DNA from: a bacterium
GTDB lineage: Bacteria > Vulcanimicrobiota > Xenobia > Xenobiales > JADMJV01
Reading direction: 5' to 3'
Length of the DNA: 32,778 bases
Assembly: GCA_030149525.1 (NCBI GenBank)
Contig: JASBRJ010000078.1
Span: 1 to 32,778, forward strand
The translations under genes were made by a program, and so were the position numbers. Position 1 is the first letter of the stretch. Each line of letters opens with the position of its first letter. Below the pieces are notes generated by a model. That model ran no database searches, was not told the origin of the DNA, and saw nothing but the letters and a program-made list of their open reading frames with translations. This document shows, piece by piece, positions 7,861 through 15,965 of this stretch.

Positions 7861-8790
7861 CAAGTTGCGAAATCTCTCAATGGAGAGCGCCGTTGGAAGG
7901 CTTTCGTTGCTGCCTTCCAGATAGGCCTCCACAGCTAGGGGGGCGCAGAACGGCAGCCAGAAAAGAGCCCGCCCTCCGAAGCCTGCGAAGACGAAGGCCT
8001 TTTCATCGAGCCACCCGATGATCGGAAAGCGATCAAGAGCGTTGGCGATACGTTCACCCCACCACTGGGAGCACATTTCCACGCCCTCTTTCAGCCACTC
8101 CTCTGCCAGTTGTGTCTCGTCGTTCTTGGCCTCACCCTTCGAGTTGACCCGACCTCCGACGGTGAAGCCCTCCTCGCCGGGATTGCCTCCCAGGTGGAAT
8201 CCTTTGGCGATGACCAGATGCTCCGGTTGTCTTGCCGGGTGCTCACGGCAGCGTGCTCGAACAGTTCGTCCGGGATTGGTGTCCCAGCGAAGGTTCGGAA
8301 GCAGTTCCTCGATACCTAATCCGCTGGCGTAGACGACAGGGCCTGAGAGGTCTCCTATCTCCACCGTCTGCTCCTGAAACTTGTTTCCGAAGCTTTCTCT
8401 CCAAAATTTCGTAAGGTCCTTCGCACGTACGGTAAAGCCTGGCCGGTATGCGAAAAGGTCGTTCCCTTGAGGTTTGGGAGCAAACTCCTCGGGGACATTA
8501 TGGTCGTGGGCGCTTCGCTGAAGGCGGTCTCCGGGTGTGGTCTTTCGCAAAACAGACCATTCTTGAGAGAACTCGGAGCCTCTCCAAAATTCGATGCAGC
8601 TTCTGAAGGCCGTCAATTCCTGTTCGTGCCGGCGAAACGTTCGACCCTGGAACAGGTGGACAAAGGCCACCGGTGGGGTGTTGGTTTTTCCGTTGCCGAA
8701 GCATAGAAAATCGAGCTGCCTTGAATCTAAAAGCCGGGCAAACCAGGTCCCGGCCAGGCCGTCGCCAACGATATGAGCCTTTTCGGTCAC
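7855..8790 (-). CDS. Small FAD-dependent oxidoreductase of the DAO/MnmC C-terminal-domain type
   Basis: 311 residues. The Rossmann dinucleotide loop GDGLAG (9-14) opens the protein, and the C-terminus has DRFPIIGW then FVFAGFGGRALFWLPFCAPLA and a PTALSIERF tail. This is the layout of the D-amino-acid-oxidase fold and of the MnmC C-terminal domain (usual pattern T/D-R-x-P-x-x-G then GxGSRGLxxAP). The acidic residue usually found at the end of strand 2 is not obvious (FLCFGN). The start is GTG at 8790, immediately after the stop of the nuclease-like gene, so the two are co-transcribed. An mnmD-like gene lies 2.2 kb upstream on the same strand, raising the possibility of a split MnmC pair. A general amino-acid or amine oxidase is the alternative. 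Confidence 0.7.
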   Translation of the reverse strand: MTEKAHIVGDGLAGTWFARLLDSRQLDFLCFGNGKTNTPPVAFVHLFQGRTFRRHEQELTAFRSCIEFWRGSEFSQEWSVLRKTTPGDRLQRSAHDHNVPEEFAPKPQGNDLFAYRPGFTVRAKDLTKFWRESFGNKFQEQTVEIGDLSGPVVYASGLGIEELLPNLRWDTNPGRTVRARCREHPARQPEHLVIAKGFHLGGNPGEEGFTVGGRVNSKGEAKNDETQLAEEWLKEGVEMCSQWWGERIANALDRFPIIGWLDEKAFVFAGFGGRALFWLPFCAPLAVEAYLEGSNESLPTALSIERFRNLL

Positions 8791-9624
8791 CTATCCCAGT
8801 TTGTATTCAGCTGTCATCAAGTAATGATCGGAGCCTAAAGCCGCCTTCTCGTGTTCAAACAAACCGGCGTCGATAAGTCTATCGTTCATTTCCGGGCTGC
8901 TCAGAATATAATCGATCCGCTTGTAGCCCCATTTGTCACCCTGATCTTTACGAGGAGAGAAGGAGGCGTGGTCGCTCTTGCCCACGGTGGCCATGGCGTC
9001 TTTGAGACCCCAACCGTTTTGTGGGGTCACCAGAGCCTGGCCGGTGGTGGATTCGGGAGTGTCGTTGGCGTCGCCCATTACAATCACGTTGTGACCCGGG
9101 AATCCGGCCGACTGCTCTCGGACCAATTTTACCGCCTCGGAAGCCTCTGCAGTTCTCACTTTATCTGCTTCTTCGCCACCGAATTTGGACTTGAAATGAA
9201 CGGCGTAGACCCTCACGGGTGGCGCGTTGGGGACCACGACATCCGCGCGCAACAGGTCGCGACGAAATTTCATGTCTTCACCGGTAGAGGGGTTCTTGAA
9301 CACATGCTCTCGATGAGAGGTCACGTCTTTGAGAGGATACTTTGACAGCAGCGCCACATCGCTTCCCCTTTCGTCGTTACCCTCGATGAGGGCGGAGTGG
9401 GGGTAAAGATCCTTGAGGTAGGTGCCTCGGAGATGTTCCAGAGTTTCCGCTTTCTCCACTTCCTGGAGGGCGACAATGTCGGCGTCTGCGGCGCGGAGCA
9501 CATCAGCGACGGCCTGGATTTCCTCCTCGGGCTTGGGGCGGGTCCCCTCGTCTCTTTTACCGGGGTCGTCGATGGCGTCATAAAGATTGAGGACGTTGTA
9601 ACTGGCAACTCTGATAGTGCTCAT
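8791..9624 (-). CDS. Endonuclease/exonuclease/phosphatase (DNase I fold) family protein
   Basis: 277 residues with the complete DNase I-like catalytic set: ASYNVLNL (Asn10), ALQEVE (metal-binding Glu), VYAVHFKSK (His), VMGDANDTP (Asp and Asn) and the final LGSDHYLM (Asp-His). It is a Mg-dependent phosphoesterase; the family includes nucleases, sphingomyelinases and phosphoinositide phosphatases, so the substrate is open. No signal peptide is seen, suggesting a cytoplasmic enzyme. The ATG at 9624 has AAGGAA eight bases upstream. The stop codon is followed directly by the GTG of the FAD oxidoreductase. A short gap upstream (9625-9720) must hold divergent promoters for this gene and the next. 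Confidence 0.87.
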   Translation of the reverse strand: MSTIRVASYNVLNLYDAIDDPGKRDEGTRPKPEEEIQAVADVLRAADADIVALQEVEKAETLEHLRGTYLKDLYPHSALIEGNDERGSDVALLSKYPLKDVTSHREHVFKNPSTGEDMKFRRDLLRADVVVPNAPPVRVYAVHFKSKFGGEEADKVRTAEASEAVKLVREQSAGFPGHNVIVMGDANDTPESTTGQALVTPQNGWGLKDAMATVGKSDHASFSPRKDQGDKWGYKRIDYILSSPEMNDRLIDAGLFEHEKAALGSDHYLMTAEYKLG

Positions 9625-9689
9625 AGCATAGTTTCCTTGAGTGAGTCGTGTGCGGGAGTATCAACTTCCCATTCAAAAATATAGCGAAG

Positions 9690-9711
9690 GTCTTAAAAAA
9701 GTCTTAGAAAA
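9690..9711 (+). repeat. Imperfect tandem 11-base repeat upstream of the GHKL-like gene
   Basis: GTCTTAAAAAA at 9690-9700 is followed directly by GTCTTAGAAAA at 9701-9711, one mismatch in eleven. It sits just before the plus-strand gene starting at 9712 or 9721. An 11-base period puts both copies on about the same face of the helix, so an operator is possible; chance or slippage is just as likely. Confidence 0.35.
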
Positions 9712-9720
9712 GTGGTGCCT

Positions 9721-10998
9721 ATGTCCGTTTCCGAATTTCTGACAGAAGCCACTCTCGAAGGCGAGCTTATTGATGAGGGGCAGTTTACACTTTCCGGACA
9801 CCGTTCACTGGCCAAGCTCGGTGAGTTTGCGTTGCCCTTCGAGGCTGCTTGGGTCTTAAAGGTATTGCAAGCCATCGTTGCCTCAGGCGTCCAATCACCG
9901 GTGGACGTTAAGCTCAAGAGAGACGCAAGCCAAGTTTGGTTTGACCCGGATAGCAGTTGGACCATCTCTCGCCTAGAGGAAGCCTTCTTTGACCTTGGCG
10001 ACAGTGAGGTCCGTTCACTCAACCACCTGAAGCAGGCGTTGTGGGCCCTGGGGCTGGGGGGGCGCAGGGCGATCCGAGTTGCGCTTCCAGGCAGTGACGA
10101 GTGCCTTGTTTGGAACGGAGTGAGGCTGAGACGCTCCACATTAGAAGCAGACGTGAAGAGGGGCTTGATTGAGGCTTCCCCGCTCGGTGTGGGGGCTGTG
10201 AAGTCAACCTGGATCGGACGACAGCTTCTCACCTCTGAGCGCAACGCCGATATTTCGAAAGCTCTCACAGAGTACGCTACCACCTTTCCTCTTCCACTCA
10301 CCCTCGACGGCCGACGGATTGATGGTCTGGAACTCGATTCCAGGCGAGGTTGGGCCAAAACAAGAATCCCGTTCTGCGTGGTGGCTGGAGAGGCCGATCT
10401 TCCCCCTTTTCCCATTCCGCCGGGAACCCGCGAGAGAACGGGGCAAATGAGTAAAGTCGACCAGGAGGGAGAAAAGTCGCTGGCGATTCTTGTCACAGCG
10501 TTCTTGAAGCGGGAGTTGCTCATGACCTTTGGGCCTAAAGAGGTGAAATCTCAACTGGTATGGGTTCAGGACGGGATTGTTTTGAGGCGTGAAGGCATGA
10601 GTTTTCCCCTTTCTGTATGTGCCGTCACGGTCTTCATCTCGGCCGACGGCCTCAAGACGGATCTTACGGGTATGCAGTTGCTGGAGTCGGAAGAACGGAC
10701 GCGGCGTGAAAGAGAAGCCACTCGTGGGGCCCAGGAAAGGATGACGGAAATGGTCCCCTTTCAAACCAGGATGATCGAAGTGAAGCAGACGAGCAAACGC
10801 GAGGGATTGGCGTACTGTCTGTTTGCTATGGGGTCAACCATGCTTTTGACTCATCCCTTTGTCGCTGTCTTCTGGGTAGGACTGGGCTTGAAGACGTTGA
10901 TGGGTTCCGAGGAAGAAAAGAGGGATTTTGGGGACTATTTAGCGGGGTGCTTTGATGAATTGGTCGAGTCTCTACCCGAAGTTGAGGGCTCGGTTTAA
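9721..10998 (+). CDS. Unknown protein, possibly a degenerate GHKL/Hsp90-type ATPase-like domain with C-terminal membrane segment
   Basis: About 425 residues from ATG 9721; two GTG codons at 9712 and 9715 could also start it. The first 140 residues, with RSLAKLGEFALP, AWVLKVLQAIVASG, VWFDP and LNHLKQALWALG, follow the order of helices and strands expected of a GHKL ATPase domain. In that reading the helix that normally carries the Glu and Asn of the N-box has lost both, and no DxGxG loop is present, so ATP binding is doubtful. Residues about 340-365 are charged and helical. A hydrophobic stretch LAYCLFAMGSTMLLTHPFVAVFWVGLGL (two short halves) near residue 365-392 may dip into the membrane. The gene stands alone, divergent from the DNase-fold gene and convergent with the mnmD-like gene (stops overlap). 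Function unknown. Confidence 0.7.
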   Translation: MSVSEFLTEATLEGELIDEGQFTLSGHRSLAKLGEFALPFEAAWVLKVLQAIVASGVQSPVDVKLKRDASQVWFDPDSSWTISRLEEAFFDLGDSEVRSLNHLKQALWALGLGGRRAIRVALPGSDECLVWNGVRLRRSTLEADVKRGLIEASPLGVGAVKSTWIGRQLLTSERNADISKALTEYATTFPLPLTLDGRRIDGLELDSRRGWAKTRIPFCVVAGEADLPPFPIPPGTRERTGQMSKVDQEGEKSLAILVTAFLKRELLMTFGPKEVKSQLVWVQDGIVLRREGMSFPLSVCAVTVFISADGLKTDLTGMQLLESEERTRREREATRGAQERMTEMVPFQTRMIEVKQTSKREGLAYCLFAMGSTMLLTHPFVAVFWVGLGLKTLMGSEEEKRDFGDYLAGCFDELVESLPEVEGSV

Positions 10999-11645
10999 CG
11001 CTTCCAAGACTTGGCAAAGCCAATCGCCCCGGCGCTCGGTGAGGCTACGGTCATCTCTCTCTTGCCGGGTGCCCCGGGGAGAGACCCCACCAGATATCCT
11101 GCTTCTTTCATGGCGCGCCGGGCGGCGCCGGAAGCTCCGAAGGTGGCCAGGACTCCGTCTTTTTCAAGAGCCCTTAGCGACCATTGATAACAAGGGGATT
11201 CCCAGCACTCGGGAGCCTGACCGGGGCCGAACGGATCGTGATAGACGGCCTGAAAGTGGTCGGCTGGAGGTTCGAAATCTTGCCAACGGGCGTTGACAAC
11301 CGTGAGACTTATGGAGCCGATCTGGAACGGTTCGTTCATCTCTAAGCTCTTCCACTCGTCGGGCACAAGCCAGAGTTCAGCCGGCATGGGAGCGGGTTCT
11401 AAAGACATATATTCAAGCTCGACTCCGGCCGCACGGGCGGCTTCTGCCGTCACGCGGAAATTGAGGCCTGTCCCGAAACCAAGTTCCAAAACCTTCCAAG
11501 GGGAAGGGCGCTCTTGCAACCGGGTTCCCTCCAAAAAGGTGTACCTGGACTCCGTCAGGGCTCCGTTGGTGGAACGGTAGGTTGCTCCCACTTCTGTGTT
11601 GCGATAGGTGAAGGACCCATCTTTGGTTTCCAGTTTCTCGTACAC
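10995..11645 (-). CDS. mnmD: MnmD-like tRNA 5-(aminomethyl)uridine methyltransferase
   Basis: 216 residues. The N-terminal segment TKDGSFTYRNTEVGATYRS then NGALTESRYTFLEG is the signature of the MnmC N-terminal/MnmD family, which methylates aminomethyl-uridine at tRNA position 34 to give mnm5U. The SAM loop LELGFGTGLNF (about 53-63) and the catalytic-region YHDPFGPGQAPECW (about 133-146) follow. It lacks the fused FAD domain of E. coli MnmC, so it is the stand-alone form. The start appears to be GTG at 11645 with no strong ribosome site, so the exact N-terminus is uncertain. The stop overlaps the convergent gene by four bases. Confidence in family is high; the precise partner for the cmnm5U pathway may be the FAD enzyme at 7855. 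Confidence 0.85.
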   Translation of the reverse strand: MYEKLETKDGSFTYRNTEVGATYRSTNGALTESRYTFLEGTRLQERPSPWKVLELGFGTGLNFRVTAEAARAAGVELEYMSLEPAPMPAELWLVPDEWKSLEMNEPFQIGSISLTVVNARWQDFEPPADHFQAVYHDPFGPGQAPECWESPCYQWSLRALEKDGVLATFGASGAARRAMKEAGYLVGSLPGAPGKREMTVASPSAGAIGFAKSWKR

Positions 11646-11720
11646 GACCGTGGCTACAAGACAGATGCCGAGTTACCTTTTACGAGTTTTGCCTAGAGCA
11701 ACCTTGGCCAGAATAGGTCT

Positions 11721-12446
11721 ATGGTAGAGACAAAGATCCCCGCAACCGATATCACCACCATCGCATTCGACGCCGACGATACTCTTTGGCACAACGAAAC
11801 CATTTTTCGTCTTACTGAGGAGCGGTTCGCCGAACTCTTGTCGCTGGAGCTGGAGTCGGAAGTTCTCATGGAACGTCTCCTGGAAACGGAGCGGAAGAAT
11901 CTGAAATTCTACGGCTACGGCATCAAGGGTTTCACCTTGAGTATGATCGAAACCGCCCTTGAGGTGACTGAGGGAAGGGTCTCCGCTAGAACCATCGGTG
12001 ACATCCTGGCCGCAGGCCGCGAGATGCTGACTCATCCGGTGGAAACTTTGCCGGGGGTGCGGGAGACGGTGAAGGCTCTGGGGGAGCATTTCCGATTGAT
12101 CGTCATCACCAAAGGCGACCTCTTCGACCAGGAGCGAAAGGTGGCCGAATCGGGTCTGGGGGAACTGTTTCAGGCGGTGGAGATCGTCAGCGAAAAGACC
12201 ACTCAAACCTATTTGGATCTTTTCAACCGGCATGGGACAGGACCGGAGGAGGCGCTAATGGTGGGAAATTCTCTGAAGTCCGACGTCACACCCGCACTGG
12301 AGGCGGGAGCCTGGGGAGTCCACATCCCTTACCACATTACCTGGGCCATGGAGAGGGCTGAAGCACCCGATAAAAAAGCCAGGTTCAGGACGGTAAAGTC
12401 CATCACCGAGCTCTTGGACATCATCGATTTCAACCCGCGGGACTGA
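11721..12446 (+). CDS. HAD-superfamily hydrolase (phosphatase)
   Basis: 241 residues with all four HAD motifs: IAFDADDTLWHNE (nucleophile Asp and acid Asp, about 14-26), LIVITKGD (motif II Thr, about 126-133), the SEKT lysine (motif III, about 157) and MVGNSLKSDVTPALEAG (motif IV, about 180-196). The FDADDTLW variant and the helical cap between residues 30 and 100 resemble YjjG/PynA-type nucleotidases and 2-haloacid dehalogenase-like phosphatases. It is cytoplasmic. The ATG at 11721 has only a weak AGG upstream. Its 3' end overlaps the convergent unknown gene by 17 bases. The substrate cannot be named. Confidence 0.86.
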   Translation: MVETKIPATDITTIAFDADDTLWHNETIFRLTEERFAELLSLELESEVLMERLLETERKNLKFYGYGIKGFTLSMIETALEVTEGRVSARTIGDILAAGREMLTHPVETLPGVRETVKALGEHFRLIVITKGDLFDQERKVAESGLGELFQAVEIVSEKTTQTYLDLFNRHGTGPEEALMVGNSLKSDVTPALEAGAWGVHIPYHITWAMERAEAPDKKARFRTVKSITELLDIIDFNPRD

Positions 12447-12930
12447 GGAACCACTCTTCGTTGAACATGCAATCGTCGTCTTCGGGGTCGGGTCGCAAAA
12501 AGGAAAGCAGACTGATTTCACGCGACTCCACTTCTTGGGGAGTGGAAGACACGACCGCTTCCCTGCCAAGAGTTGGTGAGTCGTCGTCCTGGCTCATCTG
12601 ATCGTAGGTGAGCCAACCAAGAGGCGTATTCTCGCCCACCAGGCTCCCGGCTCTGGCGCGGCTGACCGGACAATCGTCTTCAAGTTCGGGCTTCGATTTT
12701 CGCGTGGTTTTGGTCTTGAGGGTTTTCCAAAGAGAGGAAAGACGACCCGCCAGGGTGCGCTGGGAGACCAGAATATCTTCTTTCTCCCTCGAACTGAGGC
12801 GAACCAGATCAGAATGCATAGCACCCTGTTCTGCCTCCTTGTCGTCCACCTGAGCCACCTCACGAAAGAGGCGAGATTCATAGACTTTCTGAGTGTTTCC
12901 CAGGGACGGAATTTGACCGAGACCAATCAT
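12430..12930 (-). CDS. Unknown acidic protein (166 residues)
   Basis: I do not recognise this family. ATG 12930 is preferred because AGGAG lies at 12945-12949 (spacing 14, rather long); an in-frame ATG at 13017 would add 29 residues. The N-terminal half contains a likely helix rich in Glu and Lys (KVYESRLFREVAQVDDKEAE, then SSREKEDILVSQRTLAGRL). The middle is basic (KTLKTKTTRKSK) and the C-terminal third is acidic and low-complexity, ending in PDPEDDDCMFNEEWFLSPAG. No signal peptide or membrane helix. It is divergent from the kinase gene, about 134 bases away, and could be a kinase substrate or partner, which is speculation. The tail-to-tail overlap with the HAD gene is 17 bases. Confidence 0.55.
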   Translation of the reverse strand: MIGLGQIPSLGNTQKVYESRLFREVAQVDDKEAEQGAMHSDLVRLSSREKEDILVSQRTLAGRLSSLWKTLKTKTTRKSKPELEDDCPVSRARAGSLVGENTPLGWLTYDQMSQDDDSPTLGREAVVSSTPQEVESREISLLSFLRPDPEDDDCMFNEEWFLSPAG

Positions 12931-13064
12931 GACTTTGAATATATCTCCTAACCTTGAAAGAGGCCTGAACTGGGATTCGAGGAAAGATGTGTTAGACTCC
13001 TGGAACCATATCAGCATTTTTTGGTTGTCATGTTTTGTAGTGTTGTGTTGCGGAGGCTGATCAC

Positions 13065-14819
13065 TTGGGGAATGAAAGACGAAATCTCGATGACGGATCC
13101 GGTAAGACCTGTTTGGTCGACGGTTCCATGGTGGGAAAATATCAGGTAGAGCTCCTCGGCGTAGGCGGCATGAGTGTCGTCTACAAAGGCATGCACCGTG
13201 GTCAGTTCTACGTTCTTAAGGAAGTTCAGGATTCCAACACCGTCGATGTCCCCTCACTTCTCTCGGAAAAGTCTCTTCTAGAGCGCCTCGATCACCCTGG
13301 TTTGGTGGATTTCGAAGAGTTGATCCATCAAGACGGCTACTACTACATGGTCGTCGAGTACGTTCCCGGACGGCCTCTCTCCGACTGGCTTAACTCAAAT
13401 CTAGTAGCAAGCTATGAGGAGGTGATGGACTGGGGAATTCAGCTGGCTGAGATTTTCGCCTATCTTCACAGTCAGAATCCACCTATTATCTATCGGGATC
13501 TCAAGCCCGAGAATGTCCTTCTTCAGGGAGACCAGATTCGCTTGATCGATTTTGGAATCGCTCGTATCCATAAAGGAGACAGAGAGCGGGACACCTCCCT
13601 CTTCGGGAGTATCCACACCGCTTCGCCGGAGCACTACGGCAGGGGAGAGACCGACTCTCGTTCTGATATCTACACCCTGGGAATGACCCTTTATCTTCTC
13701 CTCACCGGTGGCAAGGTGGAAAAGGTTGGCACTTTTCAAGTCAAGCCGGTCAGTCAGCTTATACCCGAAGTGCCGGATGAGCTCTGTAAGGTGATTTCTA
13801 AAGCTGTCGAGGTAGAGCCGGAAGACCGTTTCCAAACGGCTGAAGAGTTTCGAAGCGCATTGGTGGCCGCATCCGGTTTGCCGGAAGACGGCTTTATACG
13901 CCAGGAAGCCACCGTGCCTCTCGAACAGCTGGGCCTATCCTCCGCAGATTTTGGAAGCCCGGAGAAGCCAACGGGAAAGAAACGGATCTTGATTGCGGGC
14001 TTAGTTTTGCTAGTGGGGCTTGCCGGTCTCTGGGGGACAGGACAGTTGCCGCCGGTTCCTTCTGAAACTCCGGTCCAGACAGAGCTAGCTCATGATCACG
14101 ACGGCGACGGGAGACCCGATCATTCACCCGGCGAGCATGAGGAAAATCCCTATGGTGGAACGGCGTCAGGCTTGGAACATCTCAACATTCCGGGAGACAT
14201 TTTCAGCTCCGGGAAAGTTGGGGACGACGATGTTTTGCTTTTGGGCGAGGACGTAGGTCTCTTCGGTGTTACCGGGTGGGACAATCTTGACGGAGCGGGG
14301 AGAGCCGAATTGCTGGCCAAGAGACTGAACGGATTTTACCATCAGTTCTGCCCTCTTTGCGGAGGGTCGAAGCTCGAACTGGGGGACATTAAGGTAGGAC
14401 GACATACCAAGACGAAAGATGTTGCTGTCTTTTACGCCCACCAGCACGAGGATGGAAGGGTTGTCTCCGGCCCTCTGCTGCTGGCAACAGTCAACGATCC
14501 TCAAGCCTCGAAAGCCGGCACTACTCCGAGATTTTTGGCCTCATACTGGCGAGACCTTTTGCGAGATACCGTTCAGATTTCAAGGGGACTGGGCAGCCGT
14601 CAAACAGTGTTGGGTGAAGACCTGGAAGAGGCTCTGATCCGGGCCAGAGAAGCCGTCAAGGTGGGAGAAGTGAGCACTGCTAATCTCAAGGAAGTTCTTC
14701 GCAGTGTCACCGGTCAGGAAGCTGTGAGACTCCGAAAAGTGTACCTGGAAGTTCCCGGGAACAGCCCCAGTTCCGACGACTTCAAGGGGATTGCAGACTA
14801 CGAGCCGTTGAAGATCTAG
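13065..14819 (+). CDS. Membrane-anchored Ser/Thr protein kinase with extracytoplasmic domain
   Basis: 584 residues from a TTG start, supported by GGAGG at 13052-13056 eight bases upstream. The N-terminal Hanks-type kinase domain (about 24-270) has the glycine loop GVGGMSVVYKG (32-42), Lys52, Glu68, YRDLKPEN with Asp145 and Asn150, and DFG at 162-164. All catalytic residues are intact, so it should be active. One membrane helix lies near 309-327. Outside is a DHDGDGRPD segment resembling calcium-binding thrombospondin/EF-hand-like loops, then a sensor-like domain of about 190 residues containing CPLCGG and GPLLLATVNDPQA. The ending LATVNDPQ...LASYWRDLLRD is reminiscent of a periplasmic domain common in cyanobacterial-type proteins, tentatively. 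It is convergent with the large operon. Confidence 0.88.
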   Translation: MGNERRNLDDGSGKTCLVDGSMVGKYQVELLGVGGMSVVYKGMHRGQFYVLKEVQDSNTVDVPSLLSEKSLLERLDHPGLVDFEELIHQDGYYYMVVEYVPGRPLSDWLNSNLVASYEEVMDWGIQLAEIFAYLHSQNPPIIYRDLKPENVLLQGDQIRLIDFGIARIHKGDRERDTSLFGSIHTASPEHYGRGETDSRSDIYTLGMTLYLLLTGGKVEKVGTFQVKPVSQLIPEVPDELCKVISKAVEVEPEDRFQTAEEFRSALVAASGLPEDGFIRQEATVPLEQLGLSSADFGSPEKPTGKKRILIAGLVLLVGLAGLWGTGQLPPVPSETPVQTELAHDHDGDGRPDHSPGEHEENPYGGTASGLEHLNIPGDIFSSGKVGDDDVLLLGEDVGLFGVTGWDNLDGAGRAELLAKRLNGFYHQFCPLCGGSKLELGDIKVGRHTKTKDVAVFYAHQHEDGRVVSGPLLLATVNDPQASKAGTTPRFLASYWRDLLRDTVQISRGLGSRQTVLGEDLEEALIRAREAVKVGEVSTANLKEVLRSVTGQEAVRLRKVYLEVPGNSPSSDDFKGIADYEPLKI

Positions 14820-14846
14820 ACCACTAGTTCTCTGTTTGAATGTCGG

Positions 14847-15965
14847 TTAGCCCTCAATCAGTTCGAGATTGGCCCGAGGTAGGGTGAACTTTTCCCCACT
14901 GTCGAGTTCAATCTCCGCTACTCTGACCTTGGCGCCGGAAGGGATCACCTCCGGCTGAACCGGGAGACCCGTGACTTTGCCCAGTTGGCCGAAATGGGGC
15001 TCCCTGATGAGGCGCACGGCGCATCCGATGGCAAGTTCAAGCTCGGGAGCATCTTGAGCGTTCTCCCAATCTCCGTCCAGATCGGTGACGATGATTTCGG
15101 GCCGAATCACACCTGCTCGAATCTGGGTAGCGCCGGACACCGACGCTCTTTTACCGACTCGAGCCTTTAAGAGTTCGAATGTCTTCTGGGCGATTCCCAG
15201 GGGCCCAAAGCCCTCCGTCACCACAACGGTGACCCCCAGCTTCTCATTGCCCGTAATGGCCACTCCGAGGTCGTAGCCCAACAGCTCTCTCACGTCGGAG
15301 TCGTCGATGCCACCGGCCACCACCGCAGAGACCTGATACTGGGCAGCTTTTCGAACCATTTCAGCCGTGACCAGGCGTCCGACCACCAGAACCTTTCCCT
15401 TATGCTCAGGGAGAATAGCCCCCGCCGACAGAGTGTCGTCGGGCTTCTGGCAGGCCAGGCAGATAGGTCCGCCGGTCTCTGAGCCCAGGCCGAAGATACC
15501 TTGAATCAGAGAGCCGAAGGTTTTGACAACGACCCCCTGATTCGGTTCAACTTCCTCCACCACGCCGTCCACGTAAGCTTTGATGTCGATAGGTTGGGGC
15601 TCCCGGCGAAGAATGACCTGACCTGTTGTCTTGGAGACCGACTCCAGTGTGCCGGTGATGGGCGACTTATAGGGTGACTTGAAGAATCCGAAGAAGCCTT
15701 TAGAGTAGGCAAGAATCTCATCTTTTTCGATCTTGTCCCCCTCTTTTTTGAGCAGAATATCCGGTAGTTCGGCCGCTCCTACACCAAGTTTAGAGGCGAG
15801 ATTCACCATCTCCACCCGTCCCGGAAGAAGAGTCCTGGCGACCACCTGGTCCCATTTGACTCGATCTCCTTTCTTGGCCTCAACCTGACCCGCTAACGGC
15901 AGGCGGCGGCTGAAATGGAGCAAGGCTCCGGGAGTGACTTTGAGTCCTGGAGTATAAGCACCCAT
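14847..15965 (-). CDS. Conserved protein of unknown function with sandwich-hybrid-like and KOW-like segments
   Basis: 372 residues, last gene of the block. The first 140 residues include LPLAGQVEAKKGDRVKWDQV and SPITGTLESVSKTTGQVILR, two beta-rich stretches with the spacing of barrel-sandwich hybrid (biotinyl/lipoyl-like, NqrA/RnfC N-terminal-like) domains, although no modified Lys in an MKM motif is seen. A CLAC motif occurs at about 167-172. Residues about 190-270 read as a Rossmann-like domain (GKVLVVGRLVTAEMVRKAAQ, SAVVAGG). The C-terminus (about 325-370) looks like a KOW-type beta-barrel. No signal peptide or membrane helix, so probably cytoplasmic. Its ATG overlaps the GlmL-family stop by one base (TAATG). 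A scaffold or cofactor-carrier role in a membrane complex is inference. Confidence 0.75.
   Translation of the reverse strand: MGAYTPGLKVTPGALLHFSRRLPLAGQVEAKKGDRVKWDQVVARTLLPGRVEMVNLASKLGVGAAELPDILLKKEGDKIEKDEILAYSKGFFGFFKSPYKSPITGTLESVSKTTGQVILRREPQPIDIKAYVDGVVEEVEPNQGVVVKTFGSLIQGIFGLGSETGGPICLACQKPDDTLSAGAILPEHKGKVLVVGRLVTAEMVRKAAQYQVSAVVAGGIDDSDVRELLGYDLGVAITGNEKLGVTVVVTEGFGPLGIAQKTFELLKARVGKRASVSGATQIRAGVIRPEIIVTDLDGDWENAQDAPELELAIGCAVRLIREPHFGQLGKVTGLPVQPEVIPSGAKVRVAEIELDSGEKFTLPRANLELIEG

Noticed and set aside
9693-10523. A 276-residue minus-strand open frame
   Set aside because: It lies fully antisense to the 9721 gene, is Ser/Arg/Pro-rich without domain pattern, and has no ribosome site; a shadow frame.
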